Shown here: positions 1-7,328 of the stretch, piece after piece
Layout of the letters: each line of letters opens with the position of its first letter
How positions within the stretch are numbered: the first letter of the stretch is position 1
Source of the DNA: Tissierella_A sp964489715
GTDB lineage: Bacteria > Bacillota > Clostridia > Tissierellales > Tissierellaceae
Length of the DNA stretch: 24,216 nucleotides
Reading direction: 5' to 3'
Assembly (NCBI GenBank): GCA_964489715.1
Contig: CAZBAK010000024.1
Span: forward strand, 1 to 24,216
Program-made: the position numbers and the translations under genes
The notes under the pieces: model-generated
The model's database searches: none
What the model saw: only the letters and a program-made list of their open reading frames with translations
Told to the model about the DNA's origin: nothing

Positions 1-84
1 ATTAAAGAAGCTGAAAGGCTTGAAATAGATAGAAAAGAAATAATAAGCTATATAGAAGACTATGAGGAGGGAGAAAATGATTGA
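1..84 (+). CDS. C-terminal end of a GntR-family (YtrA-like) transcriptional regulator, partial
   Basis: An open frame enters from the left edge and ends at TGA 82-84, giving 27 charged residues ending ISYIEDYEEGEND. Its stop overlaps the start of the ABC ATPase by 8 bases, so the two are translationally coupled. YtrA-type GntR repressors normally sit directly in front of such two-gene ABC cassettes, and their short C-terminal helix often reads like this one (family knowledge). The DNA-binding domain lies outside the window, so the family call is inferred from position and from the look of the tail only. Confidence 0.5.
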   Translation: MKEAERLEIDRKEIISYIEDYEEGEND

Positions 85-955
85 AATAAAGGACTTAAAT
101 AAATCATATGGATCTACAAAAGTATTAAAAGATATAAATTTACAACTTGAAGAAGGTAAAATATATGGGCTCTTAGGTAGGAATGGAGTGGGTAAAACAA
201 CTTTATTAAATATAATGTCTAATACATTAAAAAGAGATAGTGGGAAAGTATTCTTCCATGGAGAAGAAGTATATGAAAACTCTAAAGCTTTAGAAAATAT
301 AGCCATAGTAAAAGAAAGCGGCTTTGGTGTGGAAGATATAAAGCTAAGGAAGATATTCCAAGCAGGCAGGATCCTATATAAATATTGGGATGAAGAATAT
401 GCTGATTTCTTAATAAAAGAATTTAAAATAAATTTAAAGAAGAATTATAGTAAGTTGTCCAGGGGAAATAAGACTATTGTAGCATTAGTTATAGGTCTAG
501 CTTCAAGAGCTCCCTTAACTATGTTTGATGAGCCCTCACTAGGACTAGATGCAGCCTTTAGATATAAGTTTTATAATTTACTCCTAGAAGATGTTGAAAA
601 ATATCCTAGAACAGTTATTATATCTACTCATCTAATAGATGAAGTTACAAATTTATTTGAAGAGATAATAATATTAAAGGATGGAGAAGTTTATCTAAAA
701 GATGAGCTGGAAAATCTTATGGAAAAGGCTTATTTCTTAAATGGAAGATTAGAAAATATTCAACCCTTTATAAAGGATAAAAGAGTAATTAGTAAGGAAG
801 AGTTTGGTTCCACAAGCATAATTGGAGTCTTTGATAATTTAAGTAGAGAAGAAAAATCGAATTTAAAAGAAAAGGGAATAGATATAAGCCCTATACCACT
901 TCAAAAATTATTTGTACTCTTAACTGAAAATGAAACATTAGAGGGGGTAAGTTAG
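77..955 (+). CDS. ABC transporter ATP-binding protein (YtrB-like)
   Basis: Nucleotide-binding subunit of an ABC exporter-type cassette, about 292 aa. Visible motifs are Walker A GRNGVGKT (residues 34-41), a divergent signature LSRGN (127-131) in place of LSGGQ, Walker B LTMFDEP (147-153), the D-loop GLDA and the H-loop STH (His185). About 100 residues follow the ATPase core, as in YtrB/BcrA-type ATPases. ATG at 77 is chosen over ATG at 62 because GAGGAGGGA at 64-72 is a strong ribosome binding site at the right distance from 77. The stop is followed without a gap by the permease ATG, so the pair is one operon with the upstream regulator. The substrate cannot be read; relatives export peptides, lipids or cell-envelope antibiotics. 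Confidence 0.9.
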   Translation: MIEIKDLNKSYGSTKVLKDINLQLEEGKIYGLLGRNGVGKTTLLNIMSNTLKRDSGKVFFHGEEVYENSKALENIAIVKESGFGVEDIKLRKIFQAGRILYKYWDEEYADFLIKEFKINLKKNYSKLSRGNKTIVALVIGLASRAPLTMFDEPSLGLDAAFRYKFYNLLLEDVEKYPRTVIISTHLIDEVTNLFEEIIILKDGEVYLKDELENLMEKAYFLNGRLENIQPFIKDKRVISKEEFGSTSIIGVFDNLSREEKSNLKEKGIDISPIPLQKLFVLLTENETLEGVS

Positions 956-1714
956 ATGGAAAGTTTAAAAAGATCTTTAAAGTATCAATGGCTGGAATCT
1001 AAAAGCTTTATATTGAGATTTTGGATTGTGCTTATAATAGTTGATATATCCTTTTATTTTCTCAATACCTTAGGTTCTAATGATGGAATTGTAGGTTTTA
1101 GTCTAGGGAATTCCGAATTATCTAATGCTTTTTCTGTAGTAGGAGTTAATTTTATGATAATAATTATAACTTTTATAGTATACAATTATGAGAGAAACTA
1201 TGAGAGCTTTCCCCTATCACTTTCAATGGGCATGACTAGAAAAGATTACTTTCTATCTTTTTTTATAGACAACCTATTTATAGTCTTTATATTTTCTCTA
1301 ATACAAACTATTTTACTAAAGATAGATCCTATCATAATTAAATCTATTGGAAAAGAGCCACTTTATGATTTTGTTATTTTTAACCTTAATAAAGATAATA
1401 TATTTTTTATAATTTTTTCTATATTTATTTTATTTTTATTTTTTATTTCCCTCTTTAATCTATTGGCCAGCCTTAACTATAAGTTTGGATATAAACTATG
1501 GATAGTTATAGTTGGATTCAATATACTCTTATCAATATTGAACAGAGGAATACTTGGAGAGTTTACTGATAAGATCTTTGAATTTGTTGAAAGATTTCTA
1601 GTAGGGCGACTAGGTCTAATTGAAGTTTTAGTTATATTAGGAACTGTAGCCCTACTTTATATCTTAAATTATTTGATAACAATAAATACTCATATAAAGA
1701 AAAAGACTATATAG
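956..1714 (+). CDS. ABC transporter permease, six-helix type
   Basis: A 252-aa very hydrophobic protein with about six membrane segments, starting immediately after the ATPase stop (TAG then ATG, no gap) with a GAGGGGG ribosome site inside the end of the ATPase gene. The order of regulator tail, ATPase and permease is the usual architecture of YtrA-regulated ABC cassettes. A conserved-looking cytoplasmic segment, SMGMTRKDYF near residues 90-99, resembles the 'MG-x-TR' element common in ABC-2 type permeases. The specificity is unknown. Gly and aromatic residues dominate the helices and the C-terminus ends in Lys-rich HIKKKTI. Confidence 0.8.
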   Translation: MESLKRSLKYQWLESKSFILRFWIVLIIVDISFYFLNTLGSNDGIVGFSLGNSELSNAFSVVGVNFMIIIITFIVYNYERNYESFPLSLSMGMTRKDYFLSFFIDNLFIVFIFSLIQTILLKIDPIIIKSIGKEPLYDFVIFNLNKDNIFFIIFSIFILFLFFISLFNLLASLNYKFGYKLWIVIVGFNILLSILNRGILGEFTDKIFEFVERFLVGRLGLIEVLVILGTVALLYILNYLITINTHIKKKTI

Positions 1715-1736
1715 AGCTTTTAAAGGGGGATACAAA

Positions 1737-1832
1737 ATGAGTCAAACTATGCTTCAATATCTACCTTCAATATTCTTATTTGGAATAATAGGATTAGTAA
1801 TATTATTTGTTATAAGAATCAGTAAGAAATAA
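1737..1832 (+). CDS. 31-aa single-span membrane peptide following the ABC permease
   Basis: A short gene reading ATG to TAA with a strong AGGGGG ribosome site at about 1724-1729 and seven bases of spacing. The peptide starts MSQTMLQYLPSIF, has one hydrophobic span (about residues 8-25, rich in Ile, Leu, Phe and Gly) and ends in basic RISKK, which suggests an N-out/C-in helix. It begins 22 bases after the permease stop on the same strand and no terminator intervenes, so it is probably cotranscribed with the transporter. It may be a small accessory subunit. No named family is recognised; the call rests on start, ribosome site, composition and operon position. Confidence 0.6.
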   Translation: MSQTMLQYLPSIFLFGIIGLVILFVIRISKK

Positions 1833-1902
1833 TAAGGAGAAAATAAAATATCAATATAAAGCAAGGAAATTAAATTGATTTTATATGTACTATAAGAAGG
1901 TT

Positions 1903-1951
1903 ATAAAAAACTAAGTGGTGATAGACATATTGAATATGTCTATCACCACTT
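1903..1951 (-). terminator. Intrinsic terminator, main direction minus
   Basis: A perfect 18-bp stem (1913-1930 with 1934-1951) has a 3-base loop. Read on the minus strand it is followed by AGTTTTTTATAA, a good U-tract, so it terminates the phosphoesterase gene. It could also stop the ABC operon from the other side, though the plus-side T-tract is poor. Confidence 0.8.
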
Positions 1952-1990
1952 TCATATAAAAATCAAACATTGTTTTTTTATTAAAACACT

Positions 1991-3889
1991 CTAGCTTTCT
2001 TTTTTTCTTCTTCTATTTATAAAAAATCTTATTACAAGAGCCAGTATAAGAAGCAAGAGTAAAATTATCCCTAATAATCCTAGACTTATCTTATTGGGTT
2101 TTTCAAGTCTTGCCATTAAACTCTTATCATTCTCAACTATTTTAAAGCCCTGTTTTTGTCCATAGGACTGAGGAATTTCAGGGAGGCCATCTTTTTCTGG
2201 AAAGGATCCTAAAAACTTAGTTAGAGCTAGCCACTCTTTAAGTTCTACCCCATCCTCATAGATTATTCTATCTTCATAGTTTTTTACTTCTTTTCCATTT
2301 TCATCCTTAGGGACAATAGAAAGAAGTCCCATAGACTTATCTCCTACAATATTCAACATTTGTGCAGTATAAAGATTGGCAGCTACTCTGTAAAGCTTAT
2401 GGTCTTCTAATTCTTCTTCTCCATTTTCAGTGATGAGACTTACATTGGTAATCTTATTAAAAATTATTCTATTGGGATTAAAAGAATATTTTAATCCAGA
2501 CATATAAAGCTGAGCAGCCCCCATAAGAGGTTGAATTGAAGCATCTACTTCTGCTACTGTCTTAAGTTCTCTTCCAGTTAAATAGACATCTAAAAGAGGA
2601 TAGCCAGAAATATTATCCTCTCCTATTCCAAGAGGAGAAACTTTAAATATATCTCTTACGCTTATGGGACCTTTTAAGAAGGAGTCCCTTATAATACCAG
2701 CAGGAACTACAGCAAGATCTATATTTTTATAGTCACTGCCTTCAGCTTCTTTAATGGCGTATTTATAAGCATCAGCTATTAGATGGCCAAGGGGTTCTTC
2801 TTGGTGGAGCTGACCGATATCTAAGCTAGCTATAAAATTAAAGGGTGATCTTGCTATTAGATCATCATACTGTAAATTGAATTTATCTAGATACTGATCT
2901 TCTACATCTTTTTTGAAGCCATCTATAAGATTTTCTATTTCCATATCTTTTTCATATCTATCATGGATAGCTTTTATTCTATAATCCTCCAAAGACCACC
3001 CATCTTTGCTTTTTAAAATCTTTATCTTACCAATATTTTCCCCATATCTTCCAGAAGAAGCTATAATGGTATTTCCAACTATAATAGGCTCAGCTAGCAA
3101 TGTATGGCTATGTCCTGATATTATTAGATCGATTTCTGGAACTTTTTTAGCTAGTATTTCGTCTTCTGTTTTTCCAGGCTTACCATCAGTACCAGTGTGA
3201 GATAGGGCAACTATTAGATCTACCTTCTCTTCCTCTTTAAGAATGCTTGTAACTCTTTTAGATTCATCTACAATGTTCTTAAATTCTACCTCTGCCATAG
3301 GTGCATTTGAATCTGCTTCTTCACCCATAAGACCTATAATACCTATCTTAAATCCCTTCTTATCTAAAACTAAATAATCTTTCACTCCAAAGAGATCAAA
3401 AGTTTTTTGGAGTTCCTCAAGTTCACTATTAGAATCCTGAGGAAAGTGAGTATTTGTAGCTATTATCTCAGGCAATGGGTCCCCGCTTTCTAAAGCGGTT
3501 AGGAGGCTTTGAGATAGTCCCTGGGATCTAAAGTCATACTCGTGATTGCCAAAGGTAGTAGCATCGTAGCCCATGTGACCCATAAGCCTTAGGGCTGGTG
3601 AATGACTTGTGTATATAGTTTGATAAAGGGTGCCCATAGAATAATCTCCTGCATCAAGTAAAAGTAAATCTTTGTCTTTTTCTCTTTCTTCTTTTATTGC
3701 AGTAGAAAGCCTAGCAAAACCTCCTATAGACCTTATATCTCCATTGATCTCCATATCAAAAGCTTCTAAATTGTCATGGATATCATGGGTAAATAATATT
3801 GTAAGACTTTCATTATCTTCTGCAAAAGTTGGAAGGGATAGAGAAGATAGTAGTATAAATAATAATAAAAACTTTAAACTTTTTTTCAT
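1991..3889 (-). CDS. Membrane-anchored 5'-nucleotidase / 2',3'-cyclic phosphodiesterase family metallophosphoesterase
   Basis: Secreted, surface-held hydrolase of nucleotides or related phosphoesters, 632 aa. The signal peptide is residues 1-23 (cleavage near TFA-ED). The calcineurin-like metal site is visible as D36-x-H38 in FTHDIHDN, LLLLDAGD (D79, D82), GNHEYDF (N115, H116), ALSHTGTDG and ISGHSHTL. A 5'-nucleotidase C-terminal domain follows (about 350-560), including SPLGIGEDN and the conserved MGAAQLYMSGL-like stretch. The C-terminus has one membrane helix (about 600-624) followed by NRRRKKES. No LPxTG sorting motif precedes this helix, so anchoring is probably by the helix itself. The ribosome site AGGAGG lies just upstream on the minus strand. 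It is a single gene with its own promoter and terminator, probably for extracellular nucleotide salvage; exact substrate unknown. Confidence 0.88.
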   Translation of the reverse strand: MKKSLKFLLLFILLSSLSLPTFAEDNESLTILFTHDIHDNLEAFDMEINGDIRSIGGFARLSTAIKEEREKDKDLLLLDAGDYSMGTLYQTIYTSHSPALRLMGHMGYDATTFGNHEYDFRSQGLSQSLLTALESGDPLPEIIATNTHFPQDSNSELEELQKTFDLFGVKDYLVLDKKGFKIGIIGLMGEEADSNAPMAEVEFKNIVDESKRVTSILKEEEKVDLIVALSHTGTDGKPGKTEDEILAKKVPEIDLIISGHSHTLLAEPIIVGNTIIASSGRYGENIGKIKILKSKDGWSLEDYRIKAIHDRYEKDMEIENLIDGFKKDVEDQYLDKFNLQYDDLIARSPFNFIASLDIGQLHQEEPLGHLIADAYKYAIKEAEGSDYKNIDLAVVPAGIIRDSFLKGPISVRDIFKVSPLGIGEDNISGYPLLDVYLTGRELKTVAEVDASIQPLMGAAQLYMSGLKYSFNPNRIIFNKITNVSLITENGEEELEDHKLYRVAANLYTAQMLNIVGDKSMGLLSIVPKDENGKEVKNYEDRIIYEDGVELKEWLALTKFLGSFPEKDGLPEIPQSYGQKQGFKIVENDKSLMARLEKPNKISLGLLGIILLLLLILALVIRFFINRRRKKES

Positions 3890-3924
3890 TTTGTCCTCCT
3901 ACTAATAGTATTTCTTAATCAACA

Positions 3925-3933
3925 ATTATATCA
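3925..3933 (-). promoter_or_regulatory. Extended -10 promoter element for the phosphoesterase gene
   Basis: On the minus strand TG-A-TATAAT is an exact extended -10 box, 36 bases before the start codon. No good -35 box is seen at 17 bases, which is tolerated for extended -10 promoters. Confidence 0.5.
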
Positions 3934-3988
3934 TATGGAGATATTTAATCTATAAAGCTTTTTAGAATTTTAATATCTCTATTTGTAG

Positions 3989-4016
3989 TTGATGAAGATT
4001 AATAGTATATTATAAG
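3989..4016 (+). promoter_or_regulatory. Candidate sigma-A promoter for the cytidylate-kinase-like gene
   Basis: TTGATG at 3989-3994 and TATAAG at 4011-4016 are separated by 16 bases and lie just ahead of the gene, divergent from the phosphoesterase promoter. AT-rich background makes this only moderately convincing. Confidence 0.4.
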
Positions 4017-4045
4017 TAGAGACTATTATGAAAAGAGGAGAAAAT

Positions 4046-4663
4046 ATGAAAATAATTACAATTAGTCGAGAGTTTGCTAGTGGTGGTAGGGAATTAGGCA
4101 AGAGGCTTTCTGATTTATTAGGATATGATTATTATGATAAGGAAATTATAAGTGAAATTGCTGAGAAAAATTCTAAGGATGAAAAGTATATAGAGTGGGC
4201 CTTAAGTAATAGGGAATGGCAAAATATACCCCTAACATATGGTAGATCATTTTCTAATATTCCCCTGCAATCTTATAAGATTGACATTCTCTTGGAACAG
4301 AGAAAAGTCATTGAGGAAATTGGAAAAGCAGGAAGGGATTGCATTATTGTAGGTAGAAATGCAGACGTTATACTTCAGGATTTTCAACCATTTAATATAT
4401 TTGTCTGCTCAGATATGAAGTCTAAAATTCGCCGAAGTGCTGAACGTGGACCAGAAGGCGAAAACCTTACAGAAAAAGAATTGAAGAGGAAAATCTGTAA
4501 AGTTGATAAAGATCGTGCCAAGACCCGAAGTATAATAACAGGTATCCCTTGGGGAGAGAGAAGTACATATGAGTTGACTGTAAATACAGCCAGCTGGCAG
4601 ATTAAGGAATTAACAAAGGCAGTAGCACAATTTGCAGAAAGTTGGTTTAAAAGAAGTAGATAA
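4046..4663 (+). CDS. Cytidylate kinase-like family protein (nucleotide kinase fold)
   Basis: A 205-aa P-loop kinase of the cytidylate-kinase-2 type. It opens with MKIITISREFASGGRELGKRL, the family's N-terminal glycine-rich loop, followed by GYDYYDKEII, then CIIVGRNAD and FNIFVCSDMKSKIRR. Family members are assumed to phosphorylate nucleotides, but few have been tested, so the substrate is not certain. ATG 4046 is preferred to the in-frame ATG 4028 because AGAGGAG sits 5-6 bases before it. Its arginine codons include six CGN triplets among about seventeen, while neighbours use almost only AGA/AGG, a mild sign of transfer. It stands alone with its own terminator. Confidence 0.8.
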   Translation: MKIITISREFASGGRELGKRLSDLLGYDYYDKEIISEIAEKNSKDEKYIEWALSNREWQNIPLTYGRSFSNIPLQSYKIDILLEQRKVIEEIGKAGRDCIIVGRNADVILQDFQPFNIFVCSDMKSKIRRSAERGPEGENLTEKELKRKICKVDKDRAKTRSIITGIPWGERSTYELTVNTASWQIKELTKAVAQFAESWFKRSR

Positions 4664-4700
4664 GTATAAAATTTTCATAAGATCAAATAAAGGAAAAATC

Positions 4701-4762
4701 TTCTCCTTATACATGTAGATTAGACATGGAAAAATCTACTTTATAAGGAGAGTATTTTTATA
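4701..4762 (+). terminator. Intrinsic terminator after the cytidylate-kinase-like gene
   Basis: A two-part hairpin: outer stem TTCTCCTTATA (4701-4711) with TATAAGGAG (4742-4750) plus flanking pairs, and inner stem GTAGATT (4715-4721) with AATCTAC (4733-4739). A TATTTTTATATTT tract follows. Confidence 0.75.
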
Positions 4763-4862
4763 TTTAAACTTAGGGTTATTTATCTCAAATATAGGGAAAT
4801 AATAGTAATACTTCTATATAAAATTAAAGATAAAAATAAAATTAACATAAGGAGATATAATT

Positions 4863-5762
4863 ATGAAAAAATCTGCTATGATAATAATAAATCCTACAGC
4901 GGGAAAGGAAGAAGCTGGAAAATATGAAGATAAGATTAAAGATACACTAAAAAGAGACTATGAAAAGATACTAGTAAAGTATACAAAAGGAGAGGGAGAT
5001 GCTAGAGAGTTTGCTAAAAGAGCCAGCAAAGATGGCTTTGATTTACTTGTATCCTTAGGTGGAGATGGAACGGTAAATGAGATTGTAAATGGACTTGCCA
5101 TTTTAGATAATCCTCCTCTACTTGGGATTATACCTATGGGAACAATTAATAATCTTGCCAAGTCTTTAGAGATACCTATAGAGACAGAAGAGGCAATAGA
5201 ACTTTTATTAAGTGGAGTAGAAAGAGAAATTGATATTGGAAGAGTAGAAGATACTTATTTTGTCAGCAGTATATCAATTGGTAGAGCTGCAGAAGCAATA
5301 AATGAAGTGAAGATTGAAGATAAATCCAAACTAGGATCAATGGCATACATTGTTTCTATTGCTAAGGAGCTTATGGAAGATGATATTTTCCCAGTAGAAA
5401 TCCAGATGGATGATAAAACTTGGCAGGGGGAGCTAGCACTTATAATTGTAGGGGTTGCAGACTCTCTTGGAGGATTCAAATCTATTTTAGGAGATGTAGA
5501 AATAGGAGATGGTAACTTTCATATACTTGCAATTAAAATCTTAGATATTCCAAAACTTATGACCATGACTACTTCTTTAATTTTAGGCGAAATAGAAGAT
5601 TCAGACAATGTGAGGTATTTTACCTCTAAAGATATAAAAATAAGGGCACTTGATAAGAAAGTTCATGGTAGCCTGATAGATGGTGAAAAGGGACCTAATT
5701 TACCATTTGAATTAAAAGTTTTCCCTAGACATTTGACAGTTATAACAGGACTAGAAGATTGA
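4863..5762 (+). CDS. Diacylglycerol kinase family lipid kinase (YegS/DgkB type)
   Basis: ATP-dependent lipid kinase, 299 aa, the usual family length. The DAGK catalytic domain shows the nucleotide-binding elements INPTAGK (9-15), GGDGTVNE (66-73) and PMGTINNLAKSL (91-102). The C-terminal beta-sandwich half contains IGRAAEAIN and the late HGSLIDGE motif that matches the family's 'DGE' site. It may recycle diacylglycerol into phospholipid synthesis (as DgkB does) or act on another lipid; the sequence does not decide this. The start is supported by AAGGAGATA at 4849-4857. It is probably monocistronic, since hairpins precede and follow it. Confidence 0.85.
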   Translation: MKKSAMIIINPTAGKEEAGKYEDKIKDTLKRDYEKILVKYTKGEGDAREFAKRASKDGFDLLVSLGGDGTVNEIVNGLAILDNPPLLGIIPMGTINNLAKSLEIPIETEEAIELLLSGVEREIDIGRVEDTYFVSSISIGRAAEAINEVKIEDKSKLGSMAYIVSIAKELMEDDIFPVEIQMDDKTWQGELALIIVGVADSLGGFKSILGDVEIGDGNFHILAIKILDIPKLMTMTTSLILGEIEDSDNVRYFTSKDIKIRALDKKVHGSLIDGEKGPNLPFELKVFPRHLTVITGLED

Positions 5763-5780
5763 TCTTCCAGTCCTGTTATA
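5741..5780 (+). terminator. Inverted repeat/terminator overlapping the lipid kinase stop codon
   Basis: A 19-bp stem (5741-5759 with 5762-5780) with a single A-C mismatch. The left arm lies in the last codons of the kinase gene. The following AAAGTTTGTATTTTC is only a weak U-tract, so termination efficiency is unsure. Confidence 0.55.
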
Positions 5781-5858
5781 AAAGTTTGTATTTTCAAGTA
5801 TAGAAATATGAAAATAATTTCAACTTATGATAAAATTTAATTAGGAGAGGAGGAAAAT

Positions 5859-6266
5859 ATGGGAAAATATCTGAAAATATCAATTTTATTGCTCTTTGTG
5901 TCCTTAGTCTTATCTGCTTGTAGTTTATTTGAGATAAGACCAAAGATATCAGATTATATATGGGAAATAGAAACCCTTTCAAATAAAAAGGAGAGCTCAC
6001 TAGAAAATAATATGACAATGAACTTCAATGATGATAAAGAGTTTATACTTAAAGATGAAAGCAATAATAAAAAATATCAGGGTGACTATAGGATAGAAAA
6101 AGTTGATTCTTCCTATAAACTAGACCTATATTGCAAGGATAGAGAAGAAGCTATAAGTGGAGTATATGGTATAAGAGAATATGATGATAAAACAAGCATA
6201 GCTACAATTACCATTGAAGTTGAAGATGAGATACTTACCTTTATTCCAAGATCTTCAAACAAGTAG
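5859..6266 (+). CDS. Predicted lipoprotein, function unknown
   Basis: A 135-aa protein with a type II signal peptide: hydrophobic ILLLFVSLVLSA then Cys21 in the lipobox LSAC. The mature part is charged, with alternating hydrophobic residues that suggest a small beta-rich domain (SDYIWEIETLSN, MTMNFNDDKEFILKD, YQGDYRIEKVDSSYKLDLY), reminiscent of small lipocalin-like lipoproteins in Bacillota but not assigned to a family. An excellent ribosome site, AGGAGAGGAGG, precedes it. It probably shares a transcript with the small membrane protein that follows, as no terminator separates them. Exposed on the outer face of the cell membrane by inference. Confidence 0.75.
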   Translation: MGKYLKISILLLFVSLVLSACSLFEIRPKISDYIWEIETLSNKKESSLENNMTMNFNDDKEFILKDESNNKKYQGDYRIEKVDSSYKLDLYCKDREEAISGVYGIREYDDKTSIATITIEVEDEILTFIPRSSNK

Positions 6267-6336
6267 CTTTAGGGGAAATAGAAAAAAGAATGATAATTAC
6301 CATAAAAAAATAAAGAATAAGGAAAGGCGATAGATA

Positions 6337-6549
6337 ATGAGTAAAAATATAATTCGCTGGTTAACTAATATTGTTTTCTTTATAATCTATTTTGTAGTAT
6401 ATGATTATATTATTGGAAGAAGACTTCCTATTGGTTTAGGAGGAAATCTTCTTTCATTATTTATCCTCATATTTATAAACATTCCACTATCAGTATTTAC
6501 CAGTGTGAAAGTATTATCTGTAATTGGAAATAAGAGTAAGAAAAATTAA
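6337..6549 (+). CDS. Small two-helix membrane protein, function unknown
   Basis: A 70-aa protein with two hydrophobic spans (about residues 8-26 and 34-62), a GRRLPIGLGG turn between them and a basic tail GNKSKKN. GGAAAGG at 6321-6327 is a plausible though modest ribosome site. It lies 70 bases after the lipoprotein gene and just ahead of a strong terminator. No family is recognised. Confidence 0.6.
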   Translation: MSKNIIRWLTNIVFFIIYFVVYDYIIGRRLPIGLGGNLLSLFILIFINIPLSVFTSVKVLSVIGNKSKKN

Positions 6550-6556
6550 TGGCAAT

Positions 6557-6602
6557 ATATATAAAAACCACTAATACTATAGTATTAGTGGTTTTTATAT
6601 AT
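6557..6602. terminator. Perfect 23-bp palindromic bidirectional terminator
   Basis: A perfect inverted repeat centred between 6579 and 6580. The core ACCACTAATAC is flanked by A-rich and T-rich arms (ATAAAAACC / GGTTTTTAT), so either strand gives a stem followed by a U-run. It ends the lipoprotein/small membrane protein transcript. Confidence 0.8.
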
Positions 6603-6745
6603 TCTTAGCTTGGATTTAGCTAGCCTATTAATATTAAGAAGCTCTATATAAGACAAGTCTACTCATATCTGGATAAAAACTATAGTTTAAGGGTATAAGT
6701 ATAGTTGAAGCCTAAGACTAAAGAAAAAAGAAGGAGTAGATATTT

Positions 6746-7291
6746 ATGAAAACATTAGTATTTTTAGCAGATGGATTTGAAGAAGTAGAAGCTTTAACTG
6801 TGGTAGACTATCTGAGAAGAGTAGATATAGAAGTAGATATGGTTTCTATAAATAAAGATAAGGAAGTTCAAGGAGCTCATGGTATAAAAGTTATAGGAGA
6901 CAAACTAATAAAAGATATTCAAGCGGATGACTATGAAGCAGCAGTTATACCAGGAGGACTTCCAGGGGCTACAAACTTACAAGAAAATAAGGATGTAATA
7001 GAAATAGTAAGAAAATTAAATGAGAAGGAAAAGCTTTTGGCTGCTATTTGTGCCGGACCAGTAGTACTTCAAGAAGCTGGTGTAATTAAAGATAAAAACT
7101 TTACTTGCTATCCAGGTTTCCAAGACAATATAAAAGATGGGAACTATAGTGATCAGGCTACAGTAAGAGATGGAAATATAATAACTGGAAAAGGTCCTTA
7201 TCTGGCAGTAGATTTTGCCTTAGAAATAGTTGACTATCTTTTAGGAAGTGAAAAGAAAGATGAACTTAAAAAGGATATATTATATAATTAG
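6746..7291 (+). CDS. DJ-1/PfpI (ThiJ) family protein
   Basis: A 181-aa protein of the DJ-1/YajL branch. The nucleophile-elbow cysteine is Cys102 in AAICAGPVVLQ, paired with the conserved acid Glu15 in DGFEEVEA. GGLPGATNLQ and GKGPYLAVDFALEIVDYL are typical of the DJ-1 clade. Clade members have been described as oxidative-stress chaperones, glyoxalases or deglycases; the activity is disputed and not readable here. AGAAGGAG lies upstream at a suitable distance. It is 37 bases ahead of the AmmeMemoRadiSam genes on the same strand with no terminator between, so it may be cotranscribed with them. Confidence 0.88.
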   Translation: MKTLVFLADGFEEVEALTVVDYLRRVDIEVDMVSINKDKEVQGAHGIKVIGDKLIKDIQADDYEAAVIPGGLPGATNLQENKDVIEIVRKLNEKEKLLAAICAGPVVLQEAGVIKDKNFTCYPGFQDNIKDGNYSDQATVRDGNIITGKGPYLAVDFALEIVDYLLGSEKKDELKKDILYN

Positions 7292-7328
7292 ATAAGAGTA
7301 AATATTTTAAAAAGGAAGGATGAATAGT

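Noticed and set aside
2991..3205. Plus-strand frames opposite the 5'-nucleotidase gene
   Set aside because: They are shadows of the coding strand with no start signals.
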